From NCBI GenBank assembly GCA_947493175.1, contig CANLQD010000002.1:124001-188000 (forward strand): 64,000 nt of DNA, read 5' to 3'. The translations under genes and the position numbers were made by a program. Shown here piece after piece: positions 9,502 to 18,764 of the stretch (position 1 is its first letter; each line of letters opens with the position of its first letter). Under the pieces are notes generated by a model. It was not told where the DNA came from, ran no database searches, and saw only the letters and a program-made list of their open reading frames with translations. This DNA is from an uncultured Flavobacteriaceae bacterium (GTDB lineage: Bacteria; Bacteroidota; Bacteroidia; Flavobacteriales; Flavobacteriaceae).

Positions 9502-10353
9502 TTATTCGTTGATCGCGGGGTCTTTCATTCCTTCTTCAATCATACTATAGAACTGATCGATTTTTGGAAGAACAACAATTCGAGTACGTCTGTTTTTAGA
9601 CTTCTCAGTTTGCGATACCGGTACGTACTCTGCTCTACCCGCGGCAGTCATACGTTTAGGATCTACTCCGTAGTCGTTTTGTAAAATCCGAACAACCGAT
9701 GTGGCACGTTTAACACTCAAATCCCAATTATCCTTTAAAACTCCACCATTATAGGGTACGTCATCTGTATGGCCTTCTACCATAAACTCAAAATCAGGCT
9801 TATTGTTCACTACTTGTGCAACTTTACCCAAAATTTCCTTGGCCCGGCTGGTAACGTTGTAACTGCCACTGCTAAATAACAACTTATCAGAAATAGAAAC
9901 GAAGACAACTCCTTTTTCAACACTGATTTCAATGTCTTCATCATCCAAGTTGCCAAGCACCCCTTTTAAACTTTGTACCAATGATAGGTTTACGGAGTCT
10001 CTTCGTGTAATGGCATCATTTAATTTTCGAATAGTGAGGTCCTTTTCTTTAAGACTCTCCAAAGATTTTTCTAGGTTCTCGGCCCCCTTGGTGGTCAAGG
10101 TGGTCAAGTTGCCCATGTTATTTATCAATTCTTGATTGTTAGCCTTTAAGAAAGCATTCTGATCTTCAAGGGTCTTCATTTTTGAAGTTGCCGTAGCTTT
10201 CTCTTCCAGACAATCGTTCAATTTAACGGTTGCCGAATTCAAAAGGTCTTGTGTTTCTTTTTGCTTAGATTCCAAATCTGCGTATTTCTTTTGAGATACA
10301 CAGGAAGAAAGCAATAAGGTAATTCCCAAACAGCCTAAGATGATTTTTTTCAT
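9502..10353 (-). CDS. OmpA/MotB-family peptidoglycan-binding lipoprotein
   Basis: 283 residues. The lipoprotein signal ends LLLSSCVSQKKY. A long coiled coil follows at about 22-125 (KYADLESKQKETQDLLNSA ... LESLKEKDLTIRKLNDAITRRD), then an OmpA C-terminal domain at about 150-265 with LLFSSGSYNVTSRAKEIL, VEGHTDDVPYNG, NWDLSVKRATSVVRIL and AAGRAEYVPVS...NRRTRIVVLP. The conserved Asp and Arg that grip the diaminopimelate of peptidoglycan are present (GHTDD, NRRTRIVV). It should tether the outer membrane to the wall across the periplasm. It is monocistronic; a possible -7 box (TAATTTTG on the minus strand) lies at 10412-10419. Confidence 0.92.
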   Translation of the reverse strand: MKKIILGCLGITLLLSSCVSQKKYADLESKQKETQDLLNSATVKLNDCLEEKATATSKMKTLEDQNAFLKANNQELINNMGNLTTLTTKGAENLEKSLESLKEKDLTIRKLNDAITRRDSVNLSLVQSLKGVLGNLDDEDIEISVEKGVVFVSISDKLLFSSGSYNVTSRAKEILGKVAQVVNNKPDFEFMVEGHTDDVPYNGGVLKDNWDLSVKRATSVVRILQNDYGVDPKRMTAAGRAEYVPVSQTEKSKNRRTRIVVLPKIDQFYSMIEEGMKDPAINE

Positions 10354-10452
10354 AATTCTAATCCTAAAATATTAATGTTTGTTATTTGTTTTGTTGTCAA
10401 TAAATCAGCGACAAAATTATAGAATCGCAAAATTTTGCTTTCGCGAAATTAG

Positions 10453-11457
10453 TTAATCTTTTACTAAATCGCTGAACTTTTCTATTTGATGTACGAAATG
10501 GGACCACACTATGGATTTAACAACATAGTACTTTAATATAAAATTGGCTTTTTCTCTTTTACCGTACATCTTGCCGAATTGCCTATAAAAGCTTAGATGC
10601 GCCCTAAGTATCGCAGCGCAGTGGCTGAACTTGAATTGCAAGACGAAACGGAGCGCGGCGACCCCATCTAATAAAAGTCGTATAAGGATGATGACTAAGG
10701 CTTTTCTACGCGGTAGATTCTTGGTGATGGAGAAAAGGGAGTTTCTAAAATTGAGGTACGTTTTTTTTGGGTTCATATTACTTAACGTGGATCCTCCCAA
10801 ATGATATACTTTAGAGGTACCTACGTAAAAAACCTTGTATCCCTCGTTTTTGGCACGCCAACAAAGATCAACCTCTTCTTGATGTGCAAAATAAGCCTCG
10901 TCAAAGCCGCCCAGTTTTTCAAATACTGTTCTCCTTATGAACATGCAGGCTCCCGTGGCCCAAAAAATCTCTCGTATATCATCGTACTGTCCCTCATCTT
11001 TTTCCAAAGCTTGAAAAATTCGTCCTCTACAAAAGGGATACCCCAGTTGGTCTATAAAACCTCCAGCTGCCCCTGCATACTCAAAATATTCCTTGCGCAT
11101 AAGGTCTAAAACCTTAGGTTGCACAATGGCTATGTCGGGGTTTTCGGCGAAAATCTTTTCTATGGGGGGCAACCAGTTTTCAGATACTTCGACATCTGAA
11201 TTTAATAGACAAAAGATATCGGCATCCACATGTTTCAGTGCGTCGTTATATCCTTTGGCAAAGCCACCGTTAATATTGTTTTGAATGATTTTGACCTGGG
11301 GATAGTTCTTTTTAAGAAAACCGACAGAACCGTCGGTAGAGGCGTTATCGGCCACATAAATATCGGCATTTCCTGAATGCTCCACTACCGAAGGCAAGTA
11401 GCTCTCCAGAAGTAGTTCTCCGTTCCAGTTCAATATAACAATCGCTATTTTAGACAT
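10453..11457 (-). CDS. Family 2 glycosyltransferase
   Basis: 334 residues, GT-A fold: IAIVILNWNGELLLESYLPSV at the N-terminus, VADNASTDGSV, IIQNNINGGFAKGYNDAL, and the metal-binding FCLLNSDVEVSENWL. GGFDEAYFAHQEEVDLCWRAKNEGYKVFY is typical of rhamnosyl- and related cell-surface GT2 enzymes. An amphipathic or hydrophobic C-terminal segment (about 245-270, RRKALVIILIRLLLDGVAALRFVLQF) probably associates it with the membrane. It transfers a sugar from a nucleotide donor onto a surface polysaccharide or lipid carrier; donor and acceptor are unknown. It stands alone, outside a polysaccharide cluster. Confidence 0.9.
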   Translation of the reverse strand: MSKIAIVILNWNGELLLESYLPSVVEHSGNADIYVADNASTDGSVGFLKKNYPQVKIIQNNINGGFAKGYNDALKHVDADIFCLLNSDVEVSENWLPPIEKIFAENPDIAIVQPKVLDLMRKEYFEYAGAAGGFIDQLGYPFCRGRIFQALEKDEGQYDDIREIFWATGACMFIRRTVFEKLGGFDEAYFAHQEEVDLCWRAKNEGYKVFYVGTSKVYHLGGSTLSNMNPKKTYLNFRNSLFSITKNLPRRKALVIILIRLLLDGVAALRFVLQFKFSHCAAILRAHLSFYRQFGKMYGKREKANFILKYYVVKSIVWSHFVHQIEKFSDLVKD

Positions 11458-11720
11458 GTGCCTGTGCCTTAACTTTCCCTGTGTTTGCCTTGATCTCGGT
11501 ACAAGCCGACAAAGTAAAGAAATATTTTAGAATGACCGTGCCTTGTTAGTGAAACCCATTTTGAGAAGTTGTATTTAATCAACAATCGAGATTTGAATGC
11601 GTCGATCTTTGTTCGCCTTCATGTAGCTATTTCAGCTTACGAAGGCCCTGGTTTCAAGCGTATTTTACTTCTGGCTTGCTGAACCCTGAGCACATCTTAT
11701 AGGTATTTTACGGAGATGCA

Positions 11721-12167
11721 TTACCGTTCATAATTAGGTAAGGCGCGCAAAAAAGCATACTTCTCGTTTACAAGGTCCGTTTCACAATAAAAGTGGTTCA
11801 GGCCATTGGTTACCATCAAATAATCGGCTTCTAATTGCATATTGTAACGTGCAATTTGATCAAACACTTTTTGGTCTATCACTACCGAGGGCGCTTTACA
11901 CTCTACCAAAATGTTAATAGTCCCGTTTGGGTGAAAGATAACAATATCGTATCTTTTTTTTGTTCCGTTGAGGCTCAATTGCTTTTCTACATTGATCAAG
12001 CTTTTGGGGTACTTTTTCTCTTCAATGAGGAAATGGACCACATGTTGTCGCACCCATTCCTCTGGCTGTAGCACAACGAACTTTTTGCGAACGACATCAA
12101 AAATATGGATGTTATTTTCGCTACTTTTGAACCGAAACTCGTACGCTGGAAAGTGAAGCGTTTGCAT
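11721..12167 (-). CDS. HsdR_N-type nuclease-fold protein (stand-alone)
   Basis: 148 residues resembling the type I restriction enzyme R-protein N-terminal domain (PF13588 type): RKKFVVLQPEEWVRQHVVHFLIEEKKYP, then the PD-(D/E)xK-like core KRYDIVIFHPNGTINILVECKAPSV (Asp, Glu-Cys-Lys), then VFDQIARYNMQLEADYLMVTNGLNHFYCETD. No HsdM, HsdS or helicase gene is nearby, so it is not a restriction system. This short stand-alone form is common in Bacteroidota, often divergent from holA as here (26 bases apart). A structure-specific nuclease role is possible but unproven. Confidence 0.85.
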   Translation of the reverse strand: MQTLHFPAYEFRFKSSENNIHIFDVVRKKFVVLQPEEWVRQHVVHFLIEEKKYPKSLINVEKQLSLNGTKKRYDIVIFHPNGTINILVECKAPSVVIDQKVFDQIARYNMQLEADYLMVTNGLNHFYCETDLVNEKYAFLRALPNYER

Positions 12168-12193
12168 AGGGCAAATTTGATGATTTTTTTTGG

Positions 12194-13195
12194 ATGGATG
12201 AAGTAAAACAAATCGTAGGCGCCATTCGTAATGGTGATACTAGGCCTATTTATTTTTTATTCGGTGAAGAAGCATATTACATTGACCGTATTGCCGAATA
12301 CATTGAAGAGAACGTTTTGCGCGAGGATGAAAAGGGATTCAATCAAATGGTCCTCTACGGAAAGGATGTAACTGTTGATGATATCGTTGCAAATGCGAAA
12401 AGATATCCGATGATGGCCGAAAAACAGGTGTTGATCGTGAAGGAAGCACAACACCTCTCTCGTACCATCGAGAATTTAACGGCCTACGCCGATAACCCTC
12501 AGCCGACTACCGTGCTCGTTATTTGCTACAAATACAAAAAGCTCGATAAACGTAAAAAACTGTATAAGGCAATCCAAAAAAGCGGCGTGCTATTCGAAAG
12601 CAAAAAACTATACGAAAATCAAGTGTCGGAGTGGATACGCAAAACGCTGGGGACCAAAGGATATCGTATTTCCCATAAGGCGGCAATACTCCTAGTCGAG
12701 TTTTTAGGAACCGATCTCAGTAGGATACACAACGAATTGGAAAAGTTACGTTTAGTGCTCCCCAAGGAGACCGAAATCGTGCCTAAACACATTGAACAAC
12801 ATATAGGAATTAGCAAGGACTACAATAATTTTGAATTAAAAAAGGCCATTGGTGAGAAGAATGTTGTAAAAGCGGCACGCATCATCAATTACTTTGCCCA
12901 AAACCCAAAAGACAATCCTTTTGTGCTAACCGTTACTTTACTGCATACGTTCTTCTCCCAACTATTGAAATACCACGGTCTACAAGATCATTCACCAAAA
13001 AATGTTGCTAGTGCCCTCCGCATTAACCCTTATTTTGTAGGCGAATTTCAGACTGCAGCCCGAAACTACCCAATGAAAAAAGTAAGCCGTATCGTTTCCC
13101 ATCTCCGTGAAATGGACTTGAAGGGAAAAGGGGTAGGGGCGAATGCGATGGCACAAACCGATTTGCTAAAAGAATTGTTAGTAAAGATTATTTAG
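12194..13195 (+). CDS. holA: DNA polymerase III subunit delta
   Basis: 333 residues. The N-terminal segment RPIYFLFGEEAYYIDRIAEYIEENV is the classic HolA opening. ADNPQPTTVLVICYKYKKLDKRKKLYKAIQ and VSEWIRKTLGTKGYRISHKAAILLVEFLGTDLSRIHNELEKL are the delta AAA+-like and helical regions, followed by the C-terminal collar domain (NPFVLTVTLLHTFFSQLLKYHGL). Delta is part of the clamp loader that opens the beta sliding clamp. The length is normal. The start ATG at 12194 is 26 bases from the divergent nuclease-fold gene, so both promoters must sit in or near the coding ends. Confidence 0.93.
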   Translation: MDEVKQIVGAIRNGDTRPIYFLFGEEAYYIDRIAEYIEENVLREDEKGFNQMVLYGKDVTVDDIVANAKRYPMMAEKQVLIVKEAQHLSRTIENLTAYADNPQPTTVLVICYKYKKLDKRKKLYKAIQKSGVLFESKKLYENQVSEWIRKTLGTKGYRISHKAAILLVEFLGTDLSRIHNELEKLRLVLPKETEIVPKHIEQHIGISKDYNNFELKKAIGEKNVVKAARIINYFAQNPKDNPFVLTVTLLHTFFSQLLKYHGLQDHSPKNVASALRINPYFVGEFQTAARNYPMKKVSRIVSHLREMDLKGKGVGANAMAQTDLLKELLVKII

Positions 13196-13215
13196 TCTAT
13201 CATCGACATTGCATG

Positions 13216-13590
13216 TTATCTTCGGTCAATGCTATACTTCCCAGGACCTACCAATGCTATTACCACAAAAATGGCAAGATACAGGAGGGCAAGTTCCTTT
13301 TTTTGAAAGGGATCGGCACCATGCACGATAAAGGCGGCGACGGCCATGGTGATAGCAGAAGGAATAGCGACCCATCTGGTTTTGAACCCTACTATTAATA
13401 AAATAGGACAAACAAACTCCCCGATTACGGTTAGGAAAAGAGAGGGTGTTGCACCGATGCCAATAGGATTTGCAAATGCCTCACCATTAATTAGCATATT
13501 TAATTTTCCATAACCATGAACCAACATCATGGCAGAAGGTATAATTCTCAACAGGGCTAAACCAAGGTTTTTAAGAAGGTCGTTTTGCAT
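13216..13590 (-). CDS. DoxX family membrane protein
   Basis: 124 residues with four predicted membrane helices: RIIPSAMMLVHGYGKL, ATPSLFLTVIGEFVCPILLIVGF, RWVAIPSAITMAVAAFIVHG and ALLYLAIFVVIALVG. The order and the HGYGKL motif fit DoxX/DoxD-like proteins, associated with quinone or thiosulfate redox chemistry in a few species, but the role is usually unknown. It may be in an operon with the upstream kinase/phospholyase gene (32 bases separate them, same strand), or simply adjacent. Confidence 0.85.
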   Translation of the reverse strand: MQNDLLKNLGLALLRIIPSAMMLVHGYGKLNMLINGEAFANPIGIGATPSLFLTVIGEFVCPILLIVGFKTRWVAIPSAITMAVAAFIVHGADPFQKKELALLYLAIFVVIALVGPGKYSIDRR

Positions 13591-13621
13591 AGTATATAAG
13601 ATTTGAATTTGGGTAAAAATA

Positions 13622-15874
13622 TCATTTTTTTATGAGTTCCGATAGCAGGGTATTCATGGCTTGAACCAGTTCATCACAATTTCTCTTATGAAACGACAGT
13701 GGTGGCTTAATTTTTATCACGCTATCAAAAGGCCCATCTGTACTTATCAAGATGTTTTTCTCCCGTAGGCCATTTTTTAACCAAGAAGCCAATTTCGTAT
13801 TTGGATGCCCTTTTAAGTCTACTAATTCTATACCTAGAAACAAACCGCTACCCCGCACATCGGCAATCTGTGGATAACGGGTTTTCAATGAGTTCAAAAG
13901 TGATTTTAGATAATCTCCGGTTTCTTTTGCATGATGTTGAAGTTTTTCTTCTTCGATGACCTCGAGTACGGCATTTCCGATGGCGCATGAAACCGGATTG
14001 CCGCCGAATGAGCTAAAGAACTCCAATCCGTTGTCAAAGCACTCGGCGATTGCCGCTGTAGTAACGACGGCCCCGATAGGATGCCCGTTACCTATGGGTT
14101 TTCCCAATATAACGATATCAGGAACTACCCCATGCATCTGAAATCCCCAAAAGGCAACTCCCAAACGACCAAAACCGACTTGCACCTCGTCGCTGATGCA
14201 GAGCCCCCCTTGTGCCCTTATTTTTGGATAAACCTCTTGTAGATAGCCCTCGGCCAAAGGTACTTGCCCCCCGCAACCGACAATAGGCTCTGCTATGAAT
14301 GCCGCAATTTCGCCTTTATGTTCCTTGATTTGGGCATGGGTGTGTTGAGCGAAGTGTTTACCCGCCGTACCGTCGTCTTTAAAACCGGAACCGAAAGCGT
14401 TTGGCAATGGCGTTTCCAGTATGTACTCTTGGCGACCATTACCCCCTTGATGGGAATATTTATAATGACTGATATCGATTCCTATTCGCGTGTTTCCGTG
14501 ATAGCCGTGTTCTAACACCATCACTTTTTGTTTTTTGGTATAGGTAAATGCCATGCGAATGGCCAAATCGCTGGCGGCACTTCCAGAATTTACAAAGAAG
14601 ACTTTGTTCAAAGCGGAGGGAAATTTGGAAAGCAACTTTTCACTATATACCAACAGTTCCTCATACAAATACCGGGTATTGGTGTTTAACTTGGCCATCG
14701 CCCGTTGCCCTGCCCTTACTACTTTTGGGTGTGAATGTCCCGCCAACATGATGTTGTTGTACGCATCTAAAATAGCGTTCCCTTCGGTGTCGTACATGTA
14801 TTGAAAAGCCGACCGGACCATTTGAACGGGATGGTCGTAACTTATCGAAAGGGCATCGCTTAGATGTTGCTTTCGCCGGGCCAGCTGCTCTGATATTCCT
14901 TTTTTGGAATCTACTGATAGCTGTGCCGCTCTTCGAAATTCCTCTTTTACTTTTATGGGATTCATGGCTATCATATGATGCAAGAGCTTCCAAGCGGGCT
15001 TTTCGCTTATGGTGATGTATTCAGAATCTGGCTTTAATGTTTTGGCATAGGCAGAATTACAGACGCTGGTGCATAAGCGAGCCGCGATTAGATAATAAAG
15101 GATATCCATTTCGATTTTTTGCAATGGAAAGATTTCGTGATAACCCTTCAGTACCGTCACGGCAGCGTTTAGAGGGTTTTTCTTGTTCATCATGACATAG
15201 GTCAGTGCTACGGCCAGTTCATTAATGGCCCAGGAGCAACACATATCACCAAAATCGATAATCCCTGAAACCTTGCCATTTTGGGTAAGTACATTCCAGT
15301 CATTGGCATCATTGTGAATAATGCCTCGTCTTAATAAATGCTGTACGGGGTGCACTTGTTCATCGAACTGTACAAAAAAGTAGTCTGCCAAACTACGGTC
15401 TTTTGCGTTTTTGATATAGGGCAAAAGAGGTCTATTGAGATAAAAATGCTGCAAATCCCACGGTATTCTTTTGGCGGCGATGGCCATTTCATGGTTATTG
15501 AAAATGATATTGTCCATCTTTCCCAAAAACCGTCCGAGGGAATATAACATTTGCTCATTGTGTGTTACATCCCCAAAAAAATCCCCCTTTACATACGTCA
15601 AAAGACGGAAGATGTCGCTGTCCTTAACTATCAATAAATCGCCTTTTTTTGTGGGAACCCCGACGGGATAGTCGGCGCCGGTATCTTTCAGGAGTGCTAA
15701 AATCCTATTTTCCCCTTCCAAAACGGAAAGAGTTTCTTCGGAATACTTGTACTGTTTTAAGACAAATACCCCCTGCCTGCTTTCCACTTTAAAATTGGTA
15801 CTATCATATCCCTCCAATTTGGTAATTTCAGAAGGCAGTATCGAATAATAGTCTTTTAGTAAAGATGCTACCAT
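13622..15874 (-). CDS. Fused APH-type kinase / class III aminotransferase-fold phospholyase
   Basis: 750 residues. The first ~330 form an aminoglycoside phosphotransferase-type kinase: VFVLKQYKY (ATP lysine), [10 protein letters not shown] with catalytic D189, and GIIDFGDM with metal-binding D207. From about 340 there is a fold-type I PLP domain: [25 protein letters not shown]562 in [12 protein letters not shown], and the Schiff-base lysine K592 in [14 protein letters not shown]. This matches the AGXT2L group (phosphoethanolamine and 5-phosphohydroxylysine phospholyases). The partner kinase resembles hydroxylysine kinase. A single protein could therefore phosphorylate an amino alcohol and eliminate ammonia and phosphate to give an aldehyde. 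The substrate is not resolvable from sequence. Confidence 0.88.
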   Translation of the reverse strand: MVASLLKDYYSILPSEITKLEGYDSTNFKVESRQGVFVLKQYKYSEETLSVLEGENRILALLKDTGADYPVGVPTKKGDLLIVKDSDIFRLLTYVKGDFFGDVTHNEQMLYSLGRFLGKMDNIIFNNHEMAIAAKRIPWDLQHFYLNRPLLPYIKNAKDRSLADYFFVQFDEQVHPVQHLLRRGIIHNDANDWNVLTQNGKVSGIIDFGDMCCSWAINELAVALTYVMMNKKNPLNAAVTVLKGYHEIFPLQKIEMDILYYLIAARLCTSVCNSAYAKTLKPDSEYITISEKPAWKLLHHMIAMNPIKVKEEFRRAAQLSVDSKKGISEQLARRKQHLSDALSISYDHPVQMVRSAFQYMYDTEGNAILDAYNNIMLAGHSHPKVVRAGQRAMAKLNTNTRYLYEELLVYSEKLLSKFPSALNKVFFVNSGSAASDLAIRMAFTYTKKQKVMVLEHGYHGNTRIGIDISHYKYSHQGGNGRQEYILETPLPNAFGSGFKDDGTAGKHFAQHTHAQIKEHKGEIAAFIAEPIVGCGGQVPLAEGYLQEVYPKIRAQGGLCISDEVQVGFGRLGVAFWGFQMHGVVPDIVILGKPIGNGHPIGAVVTTAAIAECFDNGLEFFSSFGGNPVSCAIGNAVLEVIEEEKLQHHAKETGDYLKSLLNSLKTRYPQIADVRGSGLFLGIELVDLKGHPNTKLASWLKNGLREKNILISTDGPFDSVIKIKPPLSFHKRNCDELVQAMNTLLSELIKK

Positions 15875-15999
15875 AGGGCTGTAGTGCTTACGTATGGTAA
15901 ACTTACTATAAAGATTAGAATTCGAAACGATGGAGTGAACCGATTCCTACAGTTATTGATCGGGACAGCTATCGGGCCAAGTTCCAAGTGTTGGTTTTC

Positions 16000-16401
16000 T
16001 CATGGGTTTTGTTTTGACTGTTTCCCTTTGGGATTATTAAACTGAGTACTGTATTGAAGGGTTTCGGGTTCGTATTCAAAATGAAGCACCCTATTGTTTT
16101 GTCCGTTTAACTCGAAGGTGCCGTTTTGGTCAACAAATTTGAACTCGGCCTGGCTAGCAGCAGTTTTTTGGGAAACTCGTAGCTCATAAATACCATCTTG
16201 GTCCACATCCGACAGGAGTAGGGTCTTTTCCCATGGTGGAGTAGTGAAATTGCCGCGGACACCAACCTTGGTTATAGTATCCATGCCTCTTAAATCTACC
16301 TTAAAAATCACTGTTTTCATATGTGTTTCCTGAACACAACTGGTTGACAATAGCAATACTATGGGAAAGAGAAACTGCTTGAGTATGCTTCTTGGTCTCA
16401 T
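16000..16401 (-). CDS. Small lipoprotein with starch-binding/E-set-like domain
   Basis: 133 residues. The signal ends LLLSTSCVQETH (lipobox). The mature part, TVIFKVDLRGMDTITKVGVRGNFTTPPWEKTLLLSDVDQDGIYELRVS...EFKFVDQNGTFELNGQNNRVL, has the strand order of CBM20/CBM48-like immunoglobulin domains that bind glucans or act as structural modules. No enzyme domain accompanies it. It is the last gene of a three-gene minus-strand operon (DoxX, secreted protein, this lipoprotein), starting 11 bases after the preceding stop. A glycan-binding role is only an inference from the fold-like pattern. Confidence 0.72.
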   Translation of the reverse strand: MRPRSILKQFLFPIVLLLSTSCVQETHMKTVIFKVDLRGMDTITKVGVRGNFTTPPWEKTLLLSDVDQDGIYELRVSQKTAASQAEFKFVDQNGTFELNGQNNRVLHFEYEPETLQYSTQFNNPKGKQSKQNP

Positions 16402-16412
16402 ATGTTTTAATT

Positions 16413-16898
16413 TTACAATTTGGAATATGAAAATTTGTTGCGTATCAGCACCTCTTCGGAATCTTTGTAAGAAACCTTTTTGGTTACCGAAAAGGTAGTG
16501 TCGGTTATCACATACGTCATCGTCATGATAGCTGGGCGGTTGTTATCTTTGCCCTCAAGCCTGGTTATAAGCTGCATATCCCCATTTTTTTCAATAATCT
16601 TCTCAACGACGCTCTCTTTGCCCAAATACCTACCATCTTTACTGATGATGATATTGCTTTTGCTGTTGGCACTGGGTTCGTCGGTATATTGGATCGACCG
16701 GATTATTTTATTGCCTTTAACTTTGATTTGCATGGTAGTGCGCAGCTGTACTTCTTTACCATCGCCATAATTAACGTACATTAAGTTTCCTTTCCACGAA
16801 GTGTTGTTTAGACTTTGGAAATCGGATATTGCTATGGTTTGCTGTCCGGCAAGGCTCTGAATTGAAAAAGCCAGTGCCAATACTAATAAAATTTTCAT
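16413..16898 (-). CDS. Secreted protein of unknown function
   Basis: 161 residues with a cleavable signal (MKILLVLALAFSIQSLAGQQ). The mature part is mostly beta-strand-like (TSWKGNLMYVNYGDGKEVQLRTTMQIKV ... TYVITDTTFSVTKKVSYKD), suggesting a small beta-barrel or lipocalin-like periplasmic protein; no family is recognised. Its ATG overlaps the stop of the DoxX gene (ATGA at 16895-16898), which indicates translational coupling to a membrane protein. Confidence 0.75.
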   Translation of the reverse strand: MKILLVLALAFSIQSLAGQQTIAISDFQSLNNTSWKGNLMYVNYGDGKEVQLRTTMQIKVKGNKIIRSIQYTDEPSANSKSNIIISKDGRYLGKESVVEKIIEKNGDMQLITRLEGKDNNRPAIMTMTYVITDTTFSVTKKVSYKDSEEVLIRNKFSYSKL

Positions 16899-17398
16899 AC
16901 AGAAGGTTTTAAGAATGTTAGTTTATGAGTGATTAAGTAATCCAGTCCAAATCGACCGGAGCCTAGATATAGATGATATATGGCAATCCAAAGGAATCCC
17001 ATGGCAGGGAGCATACCCCATACGCCTTGATCCCATTTCTGAAGAAATATGGCCACTAGCATAGTACATAGAATAAGAAAGGAAGCCATACGTGTATGAA
17101 GCCCAAAGGCTAAGAAAAGTCCGCCCACTGCCTCGCTAAAGGCACCCATCCATGCAAAAAAGGTTGGTGTGAGCGCAAAAATGCCGCCGTATTCCGAGAC
17201 ATCTTCCGGGAACCAAGCAGCTACTTCGAATAGTTTTAAATTTTGTTCATCGGCTGTCCAAGGCATGCCAAATTTTGAGGCCCCAAAATTCAGGGCTAAG
17301 AGCATACCAGAGATAAAACGTATAAATGCAAAAGCCAAATCGGCAATCCAGTGTTCCTGAACCGTTGGGCTTATAAGTGTTTTGAGGATTTTTTTCAT
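16895..17398 (-). CDS. DoxX family membrane protein
   Basis: 167 residues from the ATG at 17398; an in-frame upstream extension exists but MKKILKTLISPTVQEHWIADLAFAFIRF looks like the real N-terminus. Four helices: AFAFIRFISGMLLALNFG, FFAWMGAFSEAVGGLFLAFGL, MASFLILCTMLVAIFLQ and MLPAMGFLWIAIYHLYLG. The segment GASKFGMPW after helix 1 and GAFSEAVGG in helix 2 are family landmarks. It is the first gene of an operon with a secreted protein and a lipoprotein, lying about 125 bases downstream of an AraC-type regulator gene with a strong palindrome between. A redox or envelope-stress role is possible; the substrate is unknown. Confidence 0.87.
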   Translation of the reverse strand: MKKILKTLISPTVQEHWIADLAFAFIRFISGMLLALNFGASKFGMPWTADEQNLKLFEVAAWFPEDVSEYGGIFALTPTFFAWMGAFSEAVGGLFLAFGLHTRMASFLILCTMLVAIFLQKWDQGVWGMLPAMGFLWIAIYHLYLGSGRFGLDYLITHKLTFLKPSV

Positions 17399-17474
17399 TG
17401 AAATCGATTTTTTAAAATTGAACAGGTCAAAATTGCCAATCGACAATGAATACAACGCTTCAAATAATATGAAA

Positions 17475-17520
17475 CCTGTCTCAAATACGATTTGAGACGT
17501 CTCAAATGATTAAGGACAGG
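17475..17520. promoter_or_regulatory. Palindrome with three GTCTCAAAT half-sites
   Basis: GTCTCAAAT occurs at 17478-17486 and 17499-17507, with its reverse complement ATTTGAGAC at 17490-17498. The last two form a perfect 18-bp palindrome with no spacer; the first two form a stem with a three-base loop. CCTGTC (17475-17480) and GACAGG (17515-17520) add an outer inverted repeat. It lies between the AraC regulator stop and the DoxX operon start, about 80 bases before the DoxX ATG. It could be an operator or a weak terminator of the regulator transcript (T-rich sequence follows on the minus strand). Confidence 0.6.
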
Positions 17521-17523
17521 TAG

Positions 17524-18720
17524 TTAATACAAGCTTTTCAAGAATTCAGAAGGGGAACTTCCGGTAAATTTTTTGAACACTCGGTTAAAGGTGGCTTTGC
17601 TATTAAAGCCCGAATCGTAAGCAACCCCTAACAGGGATAGCTTCTGTTGTTTACCTTCGGAAAAAAGTTTTTTAACCCGCTCTACTCGATAATCATTTAT
17701 AAAATCATTGAAATTTTTGTTGAAACCGGTGTTGATGGTCTCAGATAATTGGGTGCGGGTCAACTGAACGCTTTCCGCTAACTGTTTTAGGTTCAGTTCA
17801 GGATCTAAGTACGGCTTTTCAGTTTCCATGAAATTCAACAACCTTTTTTTGTTGTTCTGAATTTCAACGGTGTTATTAGCTGGTGTAAGTTCAGTGGACT
17901 TGTCGGCTAAGGGACTTTTTACTTCCGAAGTACGATTCGTAGGCAGTATAAGATCGGTCAAAGAGGAAGTGTCTGTAAAGAACCCTTTGATTCCGATATA
18001 GATGACCGCAAGGGCCGAAAAGAATTGATACCACCATTTTTGAATCCAACTTAATTCGGTTACCGTAAAATCGACCAGCTGCTGAACGATCGAATATAAA
18101 AATAGGAAAGTGTAGATAAATAGAAAATTGCGTACCCAATTCAACTCTAAACGGTAGGTATTGGAAAAATAATCTTTGATTCGTTTTCGGTAGATAAAAT
18201 AGAGCTGTAAGGAAAAAGCGAGGTACAGGAGTTGTTGTAAGATATTAAAGGTTTCAATAAAGGTGCCGGTAGGACCCATGGCTAGCTTTGACATCAAAAA
18301 ACCATTTTGAGTATCGTCGAATCCAGGTTGCAGGGCATCATAAATAAAAATAGCGATTTTATACAAGGCGAATAAGAGGGCAGGGACGAAATGTAACCAA
18401 TATTGTCTTTTAAAACGAAAGTTGGAAACCGTTATCGACTTTACATAGAAATAAATCAACGGACCAATGGCCAATGAAAAATTGATCAACCAATAGTTGA
18501 TCTTGGTATTTCGAAAGGTATCGTACCAATCCATAAAACCGATGGTATAGGTAGTGCGATGGAAACAAGTGATCAAAACCAATAAAGCTAAAAAAAGAAA
18601 AGACAGGTTTTTGCCCTTTGAAAACTTGTGTAGTAATAATAGACCAAAAATGATGCCCTGTGTCACTAACACCAAGAGGGGCGTGGAATAGAGATTAAAA
18701 CTCGGGAATACGAGATACAT
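17524..18720 (-). CDS. AraC family regulator with membrane sensor domain
   Basis: 398 residues. The N-terminal ~240 hold seven or so hydrophobic helices (TPLLVLVTQGIIFGLLLLHKF, LSFLFLALLVLITCFH, INYWLINFSLAIGPLIYFYV, YWLHFVPALLFALYKIAIFIYDAL, ILQQLLYLAFSLQLYFIY, FLFIYTFLFLYSIVQQLVDF and WWYQFFSALAVIYIGIKGFF). The C-terminal ~100 form an AraC DNA-binding domain: LNLKQLAESVQLTRTQLSETINTGFNKNFNDFINDYRVERV, then SLLGVAYDSGFNSKATFNRVFKKFTGSSPSEFLKS. This layout, a membrane-embedded sensor joined directly to the HTH, is frequent in Flavobacteriia. It probably controls the DoxX operon immediately downstream. Confidence 0.88.
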   Translation of the reverse strand: MYLVFPSFNLYSTPLLVLVTQGIIFGLLLLHKFSKGKNLSFLFLALLVLITCFHRTTYTIGFMDWYDTFRNTKINYWLINFSLAIGPLIYFYVKSITVSNFRFKRQYWLHFVPALLFALYKIAIFIYDALQPGFDDTQNGFLMSKLAMGPTGTFIETFNILQQLLYLAFSLQLYFIYRKRIKDYFSNTYRLELNWVRNFLFIYTFLFLYSIVQQLVDFTVTELSWIQKWWYQFFSALAVIYIGIKGFFTDTSSLTDLILPTNRTSEVKSPLADKSTELTPANNTVEIQNNKKRLLNFMETEKPYLDPELNLKQLAESVQLTRTQLSETINTGFNKNFNDFINDYRVERVKKLFSEGKQQKLSLLGVAYDSGFNSKATFNRVFKKFTGSSPSEFLKSLY

Positions 18721-18764
18721 GTGGTCGGCCGTTTTAAGACCTAAATATAAATAATTTCAAAAGC

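Noticed and set aside
11721..12167. Restriction-modification system suggested by the HsdR_N-like protein
   Set aside because: No methylase, specificity or helicase gene is present nearby; the protein is a short stand-alone domain.
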